The notes under the pieces: model-generated
What the model was told of the DNA's origin: nothing
The model's input: only the letters and a program-made list of their open reading frames with translations
The model's database searches: none
Assembly: GCF_030445035.2 (NCBI RefSeq)
Contig: NC_080683.1
Span: 22,843,528 to 22,907,527 of the forward strand
Direction of reading: 5' to 3'
Origin: Dasypus novemcinctus
Lineage: Eukaryota; Chordata; Mammalia; Cingulata; Dasypodidae
DNA length: 64,000 bases
Position numbers and translations under genes: made by a program
Shown: positions 35,290-46,734 of the stretch, one piece after another
Position numbering within the stretch: the stretch's first letter is position 1
Layout: the number at the start of each line of letters is the position of its first letter

Positions 35290-36035
35290 AGTGACCGTCT
35301 CTGGGCAGGTTGGAAGAGTAGGAACATGGTAGTTTTAAACAGAACCTGAAAAAAAAAAATTAAACTCACATATTTGCCTTTATGGACTTCAGAGTGTAAT
35401 AAAGGATTTGTGAACAATACCAGAAGCAAGGTATTTCAGAGAGTATGGCATCAAGTAGTTTGGTTTGGAAGACAAAAGCATGCTTTTTTCCCTCCCCATT
35501 TTTCAAGTGTCTATGATCCTGGGATAATAGTACTCAGCTGATCCAGTTTCTTGGGTAAGCACTTTCTTCTATGATTCACTCAGAAGGCAGTCATTTCCTG
35601 GCTTAAATTTATAAACAGATAACATATGCTATTTTTCCTTTGTCTCAAAGTATTGTCTCCACTAAGAGACTCTTTCTGTAATGAAGCACTGGCCTCACTA
35701 GTAGAGATGACATCGTGTTAGGTGGTCACCCCCTTAGTGTCCCGTTAGAAGCTTGGCTATTTCATTATTCCATAATGTACCCAGGAACCAAACCACTCAC
35801 AACAACTCCTGGGCCCCAATAATATGCTACACGGAGAGAATTGAGTTATCTGAGTCTCTGCTTTCCTTCCTGCAGCTAACCCTACTGTAAGTCCTTGTTG
35901 AAACAAAGCCCCCAAAACAAATCCAAGGCACCAATAGTAAACACACACACACACCACAGATGGCAGGGAAGGGTCTGAATGTGGAAGGACAGAGGGTGAG
36001 ATTTTTAGGCAGGAGTGTGCTTGCTACAATTTCTT
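35290..36035. other. Unique DNA with an (AC)n run
   Basis: No gene or transposon recognised. A short (AC)8-9 microsatellite lies at about 35939-35955. Confidence 0.45.
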
Positions 36036-37233
36036 TTCACAATTTTTAGATAAACACTGTGGGGTACCAGAGCTTAGATAGCCAGTTTGGGTTTGAGATA
36101 AAAGTCATTCTGCTAAGAATATTTGGGCTCCAGCCTGGATCACAGACTGTCCTCAGAGTGGCAAAAGAGGATCACATATAAATCCTAATTGGATGACCTG
36201 ACTGAACAAGGAGAAATCCAGAGTTCTAAGAGCTCAGAAAAATAAGAAGGAAAAAGACCAAGGAGGCATTCAAATATGAAGATAAAATCAATACAGAATT
36301 GCCTAGGAAATCAATAGAGGGATAAAGGACGTGCAGGGGATGTGAAATATGTGCTGTCTCCTATACAAGTGAGAAATCTGGCAGCAGGTTTTGAACATGC
36401 TGCAATCCTGTAATTAAAGCTCGAGGGAGAATGGCAAAGAGGGAATCTTAATAATCAAGTGAAAAGATGCCATAGAAAGAAGTGACTCCTTGTCAGGAAA
36501 ACAGTTTCTTAGGCAAATCTTAAGGTAAAGATGAATTCATGTGCGTTGCCACAAGATAGATCGATAATTGTGTCTGCATATTTGTGGTAGGGACTGAGGT
36601 TTGATTTTAACCCAGTAGTGTAAAAATATACACCTTTTAAGAGGCTAAAGTAATTTCCTCATGCAATTGCCACAAGCCTGGTGATCACAGCATTGTGTTG
36701 AGGTATACTTCAAAGAGAGAGAAATTATCTCCTCTAAAATAACCAGAGTATCAAATGCAAAGGGACAGAAACCCCCAAGGGTCATTCTCTCATAGTTACA
36801 TGCATTTATAGAAAGCCAAGCTTACTTGCTTATGCTTATCTGCACACACAGATATGAATAAATCTATTAGAGAGAAAGCCAAGACAAGTTTAAAAAACAA
36901 AACATAGAAAACCCAGTTTCTTGGTAGTATGGAAGTAAAATACATATGGTAACTCAAACAAGTGATACTGAGATAAAAGCAGAGTTTGTTCTTATGGGCA
37001 GAATATTGGAGACCAACATTTTCTAAAAGAGGATATATTTAAATTTGATAACAGGCCAAAGCAATTTAAAACAAAAATTTAAGTGTGGAGAATTTTAGAA
37101 AATAGCAGCAGAGTTATAGCATGTTTTGTTTTGTTTAGTTTTTTTAAACTTAAATGATTCCCCACATAAAAACAGGGAAATTAGTTAGCAAAGTAAAAAT
37201 CCCAGGACAACACAATTAAATAAGATGACAAGG

Positions 37234-37675
37234 TATGGTGGATGAATTGTGTACCCTAATTCGAGCATATTCTTGGTCTCGGTCCGCATTCTGGTGGATC
37301 TGCACCCATTATAAATAATATCTCTTCAAGATGTTTCTTCTGTTAAATTGTGACTCAATAGCTTAACTGAAGATTGGGCTTTAATCTGGATTACTGGAGA
37401 CTCTGTTAGTACAGTGAAAGACAGGTGGACAGAGGAGCCACTGAGACCCACCAGAAGCTGGAAGTCAATGGAGCCCAGAAGAGAAAGGAAAAGATGTTGC
37501 CATGTGCAACATCTCTTCCATGTAATGGAAAAACCAAAGCACCCACCAAAGATTGACGGCTAGACAGAAGGTACTGAAGCAAGGGTTCTAGCTTCTGAAA
37601 CCATGAACCAATAAATTCATGTTTGTTAAGCCAATCCATTTTATGGTATATGTTTTAATAGTAGGAAACTAAACT
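37234..37675 (+). mobile_element. Solo LTR-like element (MaLR/ERV3-like)
   Basis: A 442-bp insertion in HAL1, flanked on both sides by ACAAGG (37228-37233 and 37676-37681). It opens TATGGTGGATGAATTGTG and ends in a GAAACTAAACT block, with a TATAAATA at 37310-37317 and AATAAA at 37610-37615 followed by TTAAGCCAATCCATT. This layout is that of MaLR-type LTRs. It has no coding content, and the 77-codon frame inside is incidental. Confidence 0.7.
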
Positions 37676-38260
37676 ACAAGGTTTCCTCAGGAACACTAAA
37701 ATACTAATGCAGGGACACAAACCACCAAGAGTTGCAAGTTCTATATGATATCAATGTCTGTCTTGGAAGAGGCAGGGAGAGGGAATAGGCATTGTTAGAT
37801 GGAGAATCTCAAAACAGATTACAGATAATAGCTGAAAGTATGATGGGCCAATATGAAAATAAATTTGAATGTGGAAGAGTTATTGCCTTTTCCAATAGTG
37901 GACAAATGCTTACAGTAGAAAGATCTGAAGGTGACTGGAGCAGCATAGACCCTGTGATTTGCAGAAATTAAGCAGTCAGAACAGGGTCCCATGTAAAGGA
38001 GCAATTGCCAAGTATGATCAAAATTGACTGGGTCAACAAATAGTAAGGAAATAGAAGGTTCAGATACAAGAAGCAACATCAGAAAATCTCAAAAAGCATT
38101 TCACCAAGTTTTTGGACACTACCAGAGAACAACAGAAAAGAATTCTGTGTGATTAGAAAAGCTCTCAAACTCAGCTTCTTCTAACGTCAAATAAAAAGTG
38201 GATAATAAAAAGTATTGAGATCAAATCACTTTCTAAACTATAAGATTAAAAATAAATAAA

Positions 38261-39074
38261 GCAGATGTGGCTCAAGCAATTGGGCTCCCAACTACCATAT
38301 AAGAGGTCCAGGGTTCAATACCCAGGGCCTTCTCTTGAAGGCAAGCTGGCCTGTGTGGCAAGCTGGCCCATGTGGACTACTTTTTTTTTTTTAAGATTTA
38401 CTTATGTATTTAATTTCCCCCCTCCCCCATTGTCTGTTCTCTGTGTCTATTTTGCTGCGTCTTGTTTCTTTGTCCACTTCTGTTGTCATCAGCGGCACAG
38501 GAAGTGTGGGCAGCACCATTCCTGGGCAGGCTGCACTTTCTTTCGCGCTGGGCAGCTCTCCTTACAGGCGCACTCCTTGCGCGTGGGGCTCCCCTATGCG
38601 GGGGACACCCCTGCGTGGCAGGGCACTCCTTGCGCGCATCAGCACTGCGCATGGGCCAGCTCCACACGGGTCAAGGAGGCCCGGGGTTTGAACCGCGGAC
38701 CTCCCATGTGGTAGACAGACGCCCTAACCACTGGGCCAAGTCCGTTTCCCCATGTGGGCTACTGACCCACATGGAGTGCTGCCCTGCGCAGGAGTGCTGC
38801 CCCAGGCAAGAGTGCTGGCCCATGCAAAGACCTGGTACAGCAAGATGTCACAACAAAAAGAGACACAGAGGACAGACAATATGAGATGCAGCAGACCATG
38901 GAGCTGAGGCAGCACAAGAGAATGATCACCTCTCTCCCAATCCGGAAAGTCCCAGGATGGGTTCCCAGAGCTCCCTAATGAGAATACAACAGACACAGAA
39001 GAACATACAGTGAATGGACAGAGAGCAGACAGTGGAGGAAGGGGGAAAAATAAATAAATAAATCTTTTTAAAAA
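38261..39074 (+). mobile_element. DAS-type SINE (outer copy, interrupted)
   Basis: The tRNA head lies at 38261-38340 (GATGTGGCTCAAGCAATTGG; B box GGTTCAATACCC near 38312), then the body up to 38380. It resumes at 38750 with the distal body and the AAATAAATAAATCTTTTT tail. It belongs to the subtype with AAGGCAAGCTGGCC blocks and a CTCTCTCCCAATCCGG segment, shared with the SINE at 42136. It is inserted in HAL1 and split by a second SINE at 38381-38749. Confidence 0.9.
38381..38749 (-). mobile_element. DAS-type SINE nested in another DAS SINE
   Basis: An antisense copy of the GC-rich subtype: T-rich tail at 38381, body with GCGCACTCCTTGCGCGTGGG, and tRNA head at the right end (B-box complement GGGTTTGAACC near 38683). 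The target duplication CCATGTGG(A/G)CTAC is at 38368-38380 and 38750-38762, inside the outer SINE. CpG content is still high compared with other copies, pointing to relative youth. The 149- and 140-codon frames here are artefacts. Confidence 0.95.
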
Positions 39075-40540
39075 GAAAAGGAATAATGAGCAAGATGACA
39101 CTCCGTGCAACAGTAAGAGCACATCAGAAAGGCAAGCTCATAGATCAGTTAAAACTGTAACCTACTATATAAAAAAAAAGTAGAAAGAGATTTTAAAAAT
39201 GATACAAGATATGGAAGAACAAAATAAATCAGCGCCAGAAACACTCAGTAATAATATGGTCAGGCTTAAGAAAAAGTAGAAATAAAAGAAAAATCACTTG
39301 AGAAATGAAGACTAAACCAGGATTGTCTGGTTATAACAGATAATGCCTTAAGGGAAATACAAGGAAAAAGGATGAAAATTTTTAAAATCATAAAGAAAAC
39401 AATAGAGAATTTTTTAGAAAGAAGTATGACAAATAGTTGAACACTGGTAAATAATATTCAATATATGGGGAATAAGAATGCCTGAATAAGAATTCTAAAG
39501 CATGGAACCAAATAAAAATTTATGAATAGTTTACTGAAATGAAAAGAATGGCACACATATTAAAAGAGAACACTCTATCCCCCAAACAAGTCAAGCCAGG
39601 ATGATCAACACCAAGAAAGGTATTGAATTTACTGAATTTTAAAGAAGGGGAAATTTTTCTTTGGCCACTTGAACATGAAAAAGAGTGACTAATAAGGGAT
39701 GGAATTGGATAGTCATTGGAATTTTCATCAGCAGTGCTTTATGCAAGAAGAATAATATATTTGAGGAAGTCAACAAAAGAAAATGAGTCAAGAATTTGAT
39801 ATCTAACAAATCTGACTTTGAAGCATAAAAGGCACCAACTACTGTCAAGTTGCAAGGACTCATTGAATCATACCTACAGTCTTGAAGACACTAGAGAACA
39901 AGCAACAGACACCCTACCTAGGTAAAAAGACATTGATATAAAAAAGGAAGTAAGCATTCGATATATAGCTATTTAGAAAACTAAGACCAAATGAGGATTT
40001 TAAGGGAGAGAGAATATTATTCAATGACTTCTAATGACGCAGAAATGGTGCAACTGTAAACATGGGGGAGAATGGGGTGGGCGTATAAATATATAAAACT
40101 GTTTTTAGTAATATTATTAGGATGATGGTATTACTGTTGTTATTTTTAAGCTCTTTTATGAATGATGTGAAATAAAACAAAAGAATAATTATGGGTTATT
40201 CTTTCACCTTTGTATCATTCAAAATTAGGATTCTTGGTGTGGAAGAAAAGCAGTATAATCCAGAAGAACTCATTCTAAATTTGAACTGAAAGTATCAATA
40301 GGAACCCATGACATATTTTTTATCTTTAAACATTACCTGATTTGTCCCATAGATAAAGTCTAGAAATAATGGTCAATGCAATAGCAGGGGGCAATGTATT
40401 ACTAGGAGATAGACAGTAATCTCACAATACCATTTTCCTCTAAAACATACCAGGGCACCTGAGAGAAACGGCTGATTCGAGGTTTGATGTGGTAAATGGA
40501 CAAAATGTGCCTGGAACAACTGTCATGTACAAGATAGCAA

Positions 40541-40900
40541 GGAATCTTTTTTTTTTTTTTTCTATTTTTCTTTGTCCTTTTAATCTCGTACTTTTTTTTG
40601 CTTCTTCCTTTTTTTTATTTTTAAAGGACCTTTAGATTACATAAATTTTACATAAAAAATATAGGGGACTCCCATATACCTCACCTCCTCCCCCTTCCAC
40701 ACCTTCCCCCATTAACTACTAACAATGGTCTACTACATTATGGTTTACACTTTGTCCCACACAACTTTGTGTTTTAACAAAATGTATAATGTCTGGTATC
40801 TGTCACTGTAATATCAGGCAGAACAATTTCAACGTCCCCCCAAAAGTCCCATGTTACCTTACTCTTCCTTCTCCCTCCCCTCAGAAACTCTGGTGACCAG
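40541..40900 (-). mobile_element. L1 3' UTR fragment, antisense
   Basis: A long poly-T tract (40543-40620 with interruptions) precedes ATATAGGGGACTCCCATATA, a CCTCCCCCTTCCACACC run, CTACATTATGGTTTACAC and TAATGTCTGGTATCTGTC. The organisation matches the copy at 5270-5765 but is more diverged, so it is an older subfamily member. Confidence 0.6.
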
Positions 40901-41060
40901 AAAAGTTTTATTTCTTGATCCGAGTTTTCATTGCACAAGTATTCATATTATAATAATTACTTAACTTCAGATTGGTTTGGTGTACTTTTCTATATTTGCA
41001 TTTATTTTACAATACAAAATATGTGGAACAGAGGGTTAAAAATGTTTTTACATGTTACTT

Positions 41061-42120
41061 GTAAAGAGGATTAAAAATATTGAGTTTAAAAAGTAAGGCA
41101 TAATAAATTAATGACTCTGATTTTTAAGGATGGCTCACTATCTAATTAGAACCCATTTCAAAGGAGTTCTGCAAATATTTCATTAATACTACCATTGCTG
41201 AAATAAAGATATAATATACTTTGGTAACTACTTTTAAGAGAAAAGCTCTTACTTAAATGAATAATTCCCAGTATAGTTTAATAATCATTGTACTTGAATT
41301 ACCTATGTCTGCATTTAATATCATGGGAATATCAAACTGGATGGAGATTATGAAAATGGTTTATCCACCTCTTTTTCTCAGGACAGAACTGCATGGAAAT
41401 TATCTCAAAACCATGCTTGATTATTTTGTACTTGTCCTTTCATTGTCTTCCCTGTCTTCTTACATTTCTTTCACTTACCTCTTTTTCCTTCCTACACTCC
41501 AGGACCCAGCAACCTAATGAAGCTAGGGACTCTGCTTGGACAAGAGATCTCTTCCAAGGCTCTAGTAGGGTGCCTAGAAAGGTGTTTACTTGGGTAATTT
41601 TTTTTTTTTAGTTTGCTAAATTAAGAGATTTTAACTGCAATTGGTCGAGACTCTGTCTCTTTCCCCCTTTATTAAATGTCCCCTCATAGCTGGTGGAATT
41701 GAGTGGCTGCAGGCATTTTTGGGATTCAGTCACAATGAAACTGAGTTGGGAACATAATAGTTTGGTTTAGTGATGCATACTGATTGGTAGAACACCACGT
41801 CCATGACTCAGTAAGTTATGCAGTGCTAGACTGTGCTGACTCCTCCTACATGGTAGCATGAAGAGGCAGGGCCCAAAGTCTTATCACTATGAGAAGTTGC
41901 CTTATAGTAATGGGTACTGGAATATATGCATAGTGAAGGAGGTGCACAAATTTAAGTAGGGACTTCAGTTCTCATTGGTGCCTAATCAGAACAAAGGAAA
42001 CATTCCCAATAATGCTGGACATTTTATCAATACAAACTTTCCTTTTTTATAAGAATCATATAGAACAAAAATTTCCAGAAACACTGTATATATAATGTGT
42101 GTTTGTGACATTTGCTTTTT
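41061..42120. other. Unique DNA, no gene recognised
   Basis: No repeat family recognised. Contains an AP-1-like ATGACTCAG near 41803. Frames reach 86 codons (41257-41517) and have no domain. Confidence 0.4.
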
Positions 42121-42135
42121 AAAAATTGTAGTCTG

Positions 42136-42550
42136 GAAAGCAGGTGTGGCTCAAGTAATTGGGCTCCCGTCTACCATATAGGAGGTCCAGAGTTTGATGC
42201 CCAGGGCCTCCTGGTGAAGGCAAGCTGGCCCATATGGCAAGCTGGCCCACACGGAGTGCTGGCCTGTGCAGACTATTGCCCTGCACAGGAGTGCTGGCCC
42301 ACACAGAGAGCTGGCGCAGCAAGGTGGTGCAGCAAAAATAGACACAGAGGAGAGATAATAAGAGACACACAAGACCGGAGCTGAGGTGGCACAAGAGAAG
42401 ATTGCCTCTCTCCCACTCCGAAAGGTCCCGGGATCAGTTCCTGGAATCTCCTAATGAGAATACAAGGAGACATAGAAGAACACAAAGCGAATGGACACAG
42501 AGAGCAGACAATGGAGGGAGGAGGGAGAAATAAATAAATAAATCTTTTAA
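42136..42550 (+). mobile_element. Full-length DAS-type SINE
   Basis: tRNA head (GGTGTGGCTCAAGTAATTGG; decayed B box AGTTTGATGCCC), AAGGCAAGCTGGCC body, a CTCTCTCCCACTCCG segment, and an AAATAAATAAATCTT tail. The target duplication AAAAATTGTA(G/A)TCTG is at 42121-42135 and 42551-42565. It is of the same subtype as the outer SINE at 38261. Confidence 0.95.
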
Positions 42551-42565
42551 AAAAATTGTAATCTG

Positions 42566-43065
42566 TTATATTTTCCTATTCTAAATAAATATTCACTTCA
42601 TACCTAATTTTATATTCCTAATTTTGTCTTCTTTCTCTTAAATGGGCCTCCAAATTGTTAAAGGTGCAGATCCCATAGACCCTGGATCCACCCTTCTTAC
42701 TATAGAACTGTTGACAGACAGAAAGAGTATTGATTTCTTGTCCTTGCTTCATCATCCACTGTTAATGGACAAAGATAAAATGGGCGAGGGTAAACTTTTT
42801 TTTTATTAGACTATGTTAATGGGTTTCTTATCTTTCACCAATATTCCACGAGTAATGTATGTATGTGTTTAGACCAATATCAGGCTAGTTTCTGCAAAGA
42901 AAGATCAGTTCTCACAAAGAATGTCAACTTTGAGTTGAAAGAGACCATTGCACTGATGTTGGAAGTTCCTGCTATATAAGAAAAAGAAGCACTGTTGCAT
43001 CATATAAACATGATCAGTTTGCTCGACAACTCTAATAAGGAACTGGTAAAGTCACTATTTTTAGA
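42566..43065. other. Unique DNA, no gene recognised
   Basis: No feature recognised. Confidence 0.4.
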
Positions 43066-43069
43066 GGAT

Positions 43070-43270
43070 TTTAATACCTAATGCCATTCAGTTCTCATAA
43101 ACACTGTTGGGTAATTTAGGTAAGTACTATTGTCCACATTTTTTCAGATGAGAACATCTGAAAGTTGTTCAAGGAAGTTGTGGTGTATGCTACAAGTTCA
43201 AGGAAGTTGTGGTATATGCTACACATTAGTAGCAAAGCCAAAGCTCAGGTGTGTTTCCATGACTCTGTGG
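43070..43270 (-). mobile_element. MIR SINE fragment with a 29-bp tandem duplication
   Basis: Antisense MIR remnant (CATAAACACTGTTGGGTAAT, CTATTGTCCACATTTTTTC, AGCAAAGCCAAAGCTCAG). The 29-bp unit starting GTTCAAGGAAGTTGTGG is duplicated in tandem (43167-43195 and 43196-43224). Confidence 0.6.
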
Positions 43271-43889
43271 ATCTGGACCCATCTCCGTAAATAATTAGCT
43301 AGTCAGTTAAACTCTGGGTTCAGCTCCCTGATCTGGCCAATTACAGTATTTGATTAAAGAATCTTGTTACCCCCATAGTCTTTGATTCTATGAAACTAAG
43401 TAAAGCAAACTTTTTCACCACCATTGTTAGATCAGTGCTGTGTCACAAAACTTAAGAAATTCATCTAAATTTTCTTGTGCCTAATCTAAATTTGGTAGTA
43501 AATAAAATCCATCTTTTTAAACTCTTTCCTTTGCAGAGGTGGAGAACAGCTACTTTGTCACAATCCTGCATAATAACTTTTAGTTAGATGAAAGGAGAAA
43601 AAGCAGTACAGATGAGGAAAGCTCTTGAAAGGCAATGTCTAGTAAGAAACCTGGACATGCTGAAGATGTCATCTGAAATATCAAAATGGGAGACCTAACC
43701 TTGGCAAGCAATAGAAGGAAAAAAAAATGACGTTTTACTTTTCCCATCTCTCAGGTGTAGTGAAAAAACATGAACGTCTAAATGACATCTAGAGAAAAAG
43801 AAGCAATAACCTTTCTAACCAGTACATTTCCTCGGTGGACCTCTGTGAAAAATCAGAAAACATTTTTGCCAATCTGGAAACAAGAGCCT

Positions 43890-44600
43890 GGACCAGAGAG
43901 CCTTTGCGCGATGGTGGGGTGGGATGGGCTTCCGCCAAGGGCAATCGCAGTCTGTGAGGTCTCAGGATCACTGCGGGCTTTCAGCCTGCTAGCTTCACCT
44001 CAGCTGTTTGTCTTTATCGTATCTATTTCTGACTCTCTCTCTTCCCCGCTGCGCTGTGGGCTCTGCAACTATTCTCACTGCATTTCCTTTGTTAGAGATT
44101 TGCCCTCTTGACACATCCAAATGAAGAAGTTGCAGTCTGATAGGAAGATAAGTGACAGACTCCACGATTTCATCCCCGTAAGCAGATCCTGAAACCTTAT
44201 CTACATGTCATCTGGCTAATCAGAGGTTCATGGTGAGATCTGTCAGAGTTTTCTGTTTTAAAAAAGAAATTCAGACACAGATGACAGAAGGATTGGAATG
44301 CCTTTCCCAGCCTTTGGCCACTACCAGCACTGTCTATTATTATGCAAGTGCATGCCTGAGGCTGTGGAGAAAGAGGGGCACAGGGTGGCCGTCTAAGGAC
44401 GTCAGCCCAGGTGAGCAGCAGTGCCCCAGTCCCCTCCCTCAGCTGCAACAGAATACAAAGAGACCCACCACCAAGAGGACGAAGCAGAGCCTAGGTAAAA
44501 ATACCACAGCCAAGCATCCTCTAAAATGGTTTATAAAACAACAGTTGTACAATGAAATTCACAAACTATACAGCCAGCAAGACAGGATCTAATGGGGTAA
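43890..44600. other. Higher-GC, CpG-containing island-like stretch without recognised repeat
   Basis: GC and CpG are higher than the surroundings (for example GCGCGATGG near 43908 and CCCCGCTGCGCTG near 44046), though below a CpG island. It holds three TGACAG/CTGTCA motifs (44153, 44240, 44282) and good 5'-splice-site matches, CAG|GTGAGC at 44408-44416 and AG|GTAAAA at about 44494. Overlapping 109- and 120-codon frames are present but resemble no protein family. It could be a noncoding exon or regulatory element, or nothing. Confidence 0.25.
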
Positions 44601-44601
44601 G

Positions 44602-45065
44602 TGTGTAAGAAAAGGGTTAAGCTTAGCTTTCACATGAAGGAGACGTGGAAATGGGGTAAATAGAAACTAAAATCAGCCTAGTGGTTTGTTGCATCAGCCG
44701 CTCACATCCTAATAGGGGAACTAGATAAAACCGGCTCTGCAGTTAACGGAAGGAGGGAAAAAAGGCTCTAACAGCTCCGGTGCCAAGTTTGAAAGTGGCA
44801 CCAACTCCTTATATGGGTAAAAATCCAGGGGAGGGAGACTCACGTGGTTAGTTCCATCTCTCCCATAAGCTGTAACCTCTGGAGTACCCAGCCAATGGGG
44901 AAATAGGGGAGGGATCTGCATGCCAGGCTCAGGGAATAAATTATGCTGAGTTCTCCCACCGGGTGCGTGGGTCATTTTACCCAAATCGGTTGCAGGTTTT
45001 TGCAAGATCTGGAATAAATTCTTTTCTTCTCCACAAATTGGGAAGAAATTATTTTCTTCTCCACA
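44602..45065 (+). mobile_element. Possible solo LTR
   Basis: A block of higher GC begins TGTGTAAGAAAAGGG and ends with a duplicated TTTTCTTCTCCACA motif (45022-45035 and 45052-45065). It has a CCAAT (near 44892), TATA-like TTATATGG (near 44809) and AATAAA (45013-45018) in promoter-to-polyadenylation order. This is LTR-like in layout, but I find no matching short target duplication and no internal sequence. The 94-codon minus-strand frame across it is incidental. Confidence 0.35.
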
Positions 45066-45069
45066 TTCT

Positions 45070-45420
45070 CTTTTAAATACAACATTCTTCTAACAGGTGC
45101 ATCTTCCAAAAAGGTTTGGAGATTCATTTGTGCAACCAAATCAATAAAATCCCCAAGCAGAAATCTTCCTCCTAGTTATTTCTGGAATTTACAAAACCAT
45201 GGAATTTAGAAGAGTTGCGTGTATAATTCTTGGTCCTGAAAAAGCCACTTGGCTTTTTGGAAGTTCTTGGTTCTTTTTCTTTTTAAAAAGTACAATGTAC
45301 ACTGGCCTTGAAGTCAAACTTTATCAAACAGAGATGATAATATAAAAATATACCAAACTATTTGCCCAGCCACTCCATCATTGTAAGTAAATCATTTTTA
45401 AGTTGCATAGGAGGAAGTAA
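45070..45420. other. Unique DNA, no gene recognised
   Basis: No feature recognised. Confidence 0.4.
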
Positions 45421-45424
45421 AGCT

Positions 45425-46165
45425 CCCTGTTTAAGATTATGAGCTTCAAAGCTGAGTTGTCTAGGTTCAAATCTTGGCTCTGCCACTCATGAGTATTCAT
45501 CACCTTGGACAAGCTACTCACACTCTCTCTGTATCACTTTCCTCATTTGTAAAGTGGAATAAGGATTTTTAAAAAGTTGATAGTAGCAAAATATTTGGAA
45601 TGCAATTAATATTACTGAATTATATACTTGGAAGTAGTTAAAATGAAAAAAAAAAAGTTGTATATATGCTACTGTAAGAAAAAGTTTAAAAAATATATCT
45701 ACTGGGAAACAGACGTGGCTCAAGCAGTTGGGTGCCCACCTATTACTTTGGGAGGTCCTGGGTTTGGTTCCCAGTGCCTCATAAAGAAGATGAAGAGCTG
45801 AAGTGACAGGTTAGCGCAGTGAGCTGATGCAATGAGAGGATGCAACAAGATGATGCAACAAAGAGACACAGTGAGAAACACAATGAGAGACAGAAATAGG
45901 GAGTGGCAAGGGATCAGGTACCTCCTTCCCACATGGGAGGTCCTGGGTTCCATTCCCTGTTCCTCCTAAAAGTAAATAAATTTTAAAAAGATATGCACAC
46001 AATGAACAGACACAGAGAGTAGGCAGTAAGTGCAAACAATGAGAAATAAGTAAAATAAATCTTAAAAAAATATATCTACTGATATCATAGGTGTGCTGAG
46101 GGGAATAGAAGCATTGTTGCAAAGTGACACATAGTAAGCACTCCATAAATATCATTGCTGTCAAT
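45425..46165 (+). mobile_element. MIR SINE interrupted by a DAS SINE
   Basis: Plus-strand MIR head at 45425-45565 (CTAGGTTCAAATCTTGGCTC, CTGCCACTCATGAG, CACTTTCCTCATTTGTAAAG). Its 3' end is beyond the inserted SINE at 46082-46165 (GTGCTGAGGGGAATAG, ACATAGTAAGCACTCCATAA). Sequence 45566-45700 (ACTGAATTATATACTTGG, poly-A) may be another small LINE 3' remnant. Confidence 0.7.
45705..46067 (+). mobile_element. DAS-type SINE, variant with second tRNA-like B-box region
   Basis: Head GGGAAACAGACGTGGCTCAAG with B-box-like GGTTTGGTTCCC. The middle consists of GATGCAA and AGAGACACA repeats instead of the GC-rich body. A second head-like CCTTCCCACATGGGAGGTCC follows near 45926, then an A-rich tail. The perfect duplication AAAAATATATCTACTG (45689-45704 and 46066-46081) frames it. 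Confidence 0.92.
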
Positions 46166-46169
46166 AATA

Positions 46170-46565
46170 TTATATTAGTCAGGATAGGTTATGTTTAAGC
46201 TATGTTAGCAATCATCTCCAAAATCTCAATGATTAAAACAAGAAAGGTTTTTTTTCTTACTCATGCTCTGCACTCATTGTCAGAGAGGTTTTACTAATCA
46301 TATTTATGCATGGACATGATCGTTGGAGCAGCCACCATCTTGGCAGTTGTAGGTTGCTGTACTACAGTGAATAAAACTCTGGAGGGTCTTTAGTCAACAT
46401 TTAAATACTAAGGTCCACAAGAAATACACATCACCTCTGTTGAGAACTCACTGGTCAGACTCCAGACACTTGGTCCTGCTGAACCACACAGAGGGGCAGG
46501 AATTGCAAGCTTTTTATGCCCTTAGAAGGAGAATGGACTGTAGCTGGTGAACAATATATTCCCTA
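46170..46565. mobile_element. Ancient interspersed repeat, class unresolved
   Basis: CTCCAAAATCTCAATGATTAA, GGAGCAGCCACCATCTTGG and AGAAGGAGAATGGACTG occur in the order of a common old mammalian repeat. I cannot name the family with confidence. Confidence 0.5.
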
Positions 46566-46734
46566 ACAGTAGTAGTATTACCATTTAGTGTTATTAATAT
46601 ACTGAATTAACTCTTCAAGGCAACAATGATCTACTTATTAGAGTGAAGGATTCCTAAGTGAAAGACTTGGACCTAAAAGCTGTATTAACATATTTCATTT
46701 TCATCAGTACAATATTTAGTTGTAGGCTAACACC

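Larger units (their letters stand above)
36040..41060 (+). mobile_element. HAL1 (half-L1) retrotransposon, multiply interrupted
   Basis: HAL1 is an L1 derivative that carries ORF1 but no reverse transcriptase. The 5' leader (36040-37233) precedes an ORF1 remnant. Its start is near 38010 (GACTGGGTCAACAAATAG), and it resumes at 39075-40150 with blocks such as CACTCAGTAATAATATGG, GAAGAAACTAAACC-like sequence, GACAAATAGTTGAACACTGG and CCCCAAACAAGTCAAGCC. A 3' portion follows at 40190-40540 and about 40900-41060. It is split by the LTR-like element at 37234-37675, the SINE pair at 38261-39074 and an L1 3' end at 40541-40900. Many stops; no functional ORF1. The 5' limit is the least certain part. 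Confidence 0.65.

Noticed and set aside
34746..35429. 227-codon open frame on the minus strand, longest in the window
   Set aside because: It runs through the antisense of a DAS SINE (34890-35289) and into unrelated flanks. Similar protein fragments appear at every DAS copy, so the frame is a by-product of the stop-poor SINE.
38265..38884. 140-149-codon plus-strand frames
   Set aside because: They cross the boundary between two nested DAS SINEs; no coding origin.
43890..44100. CpG island promoter
   Set aside because: CpGs are locally more frequent, but overall GC and CpG density are too low for an island.
43782..44592. Overlapping 109- and 120-codon frames
   Set aside because: No family resemblance and the frames stop each other across any plausible exon; kept only as a possible noncoding exon or regulatory stretch.
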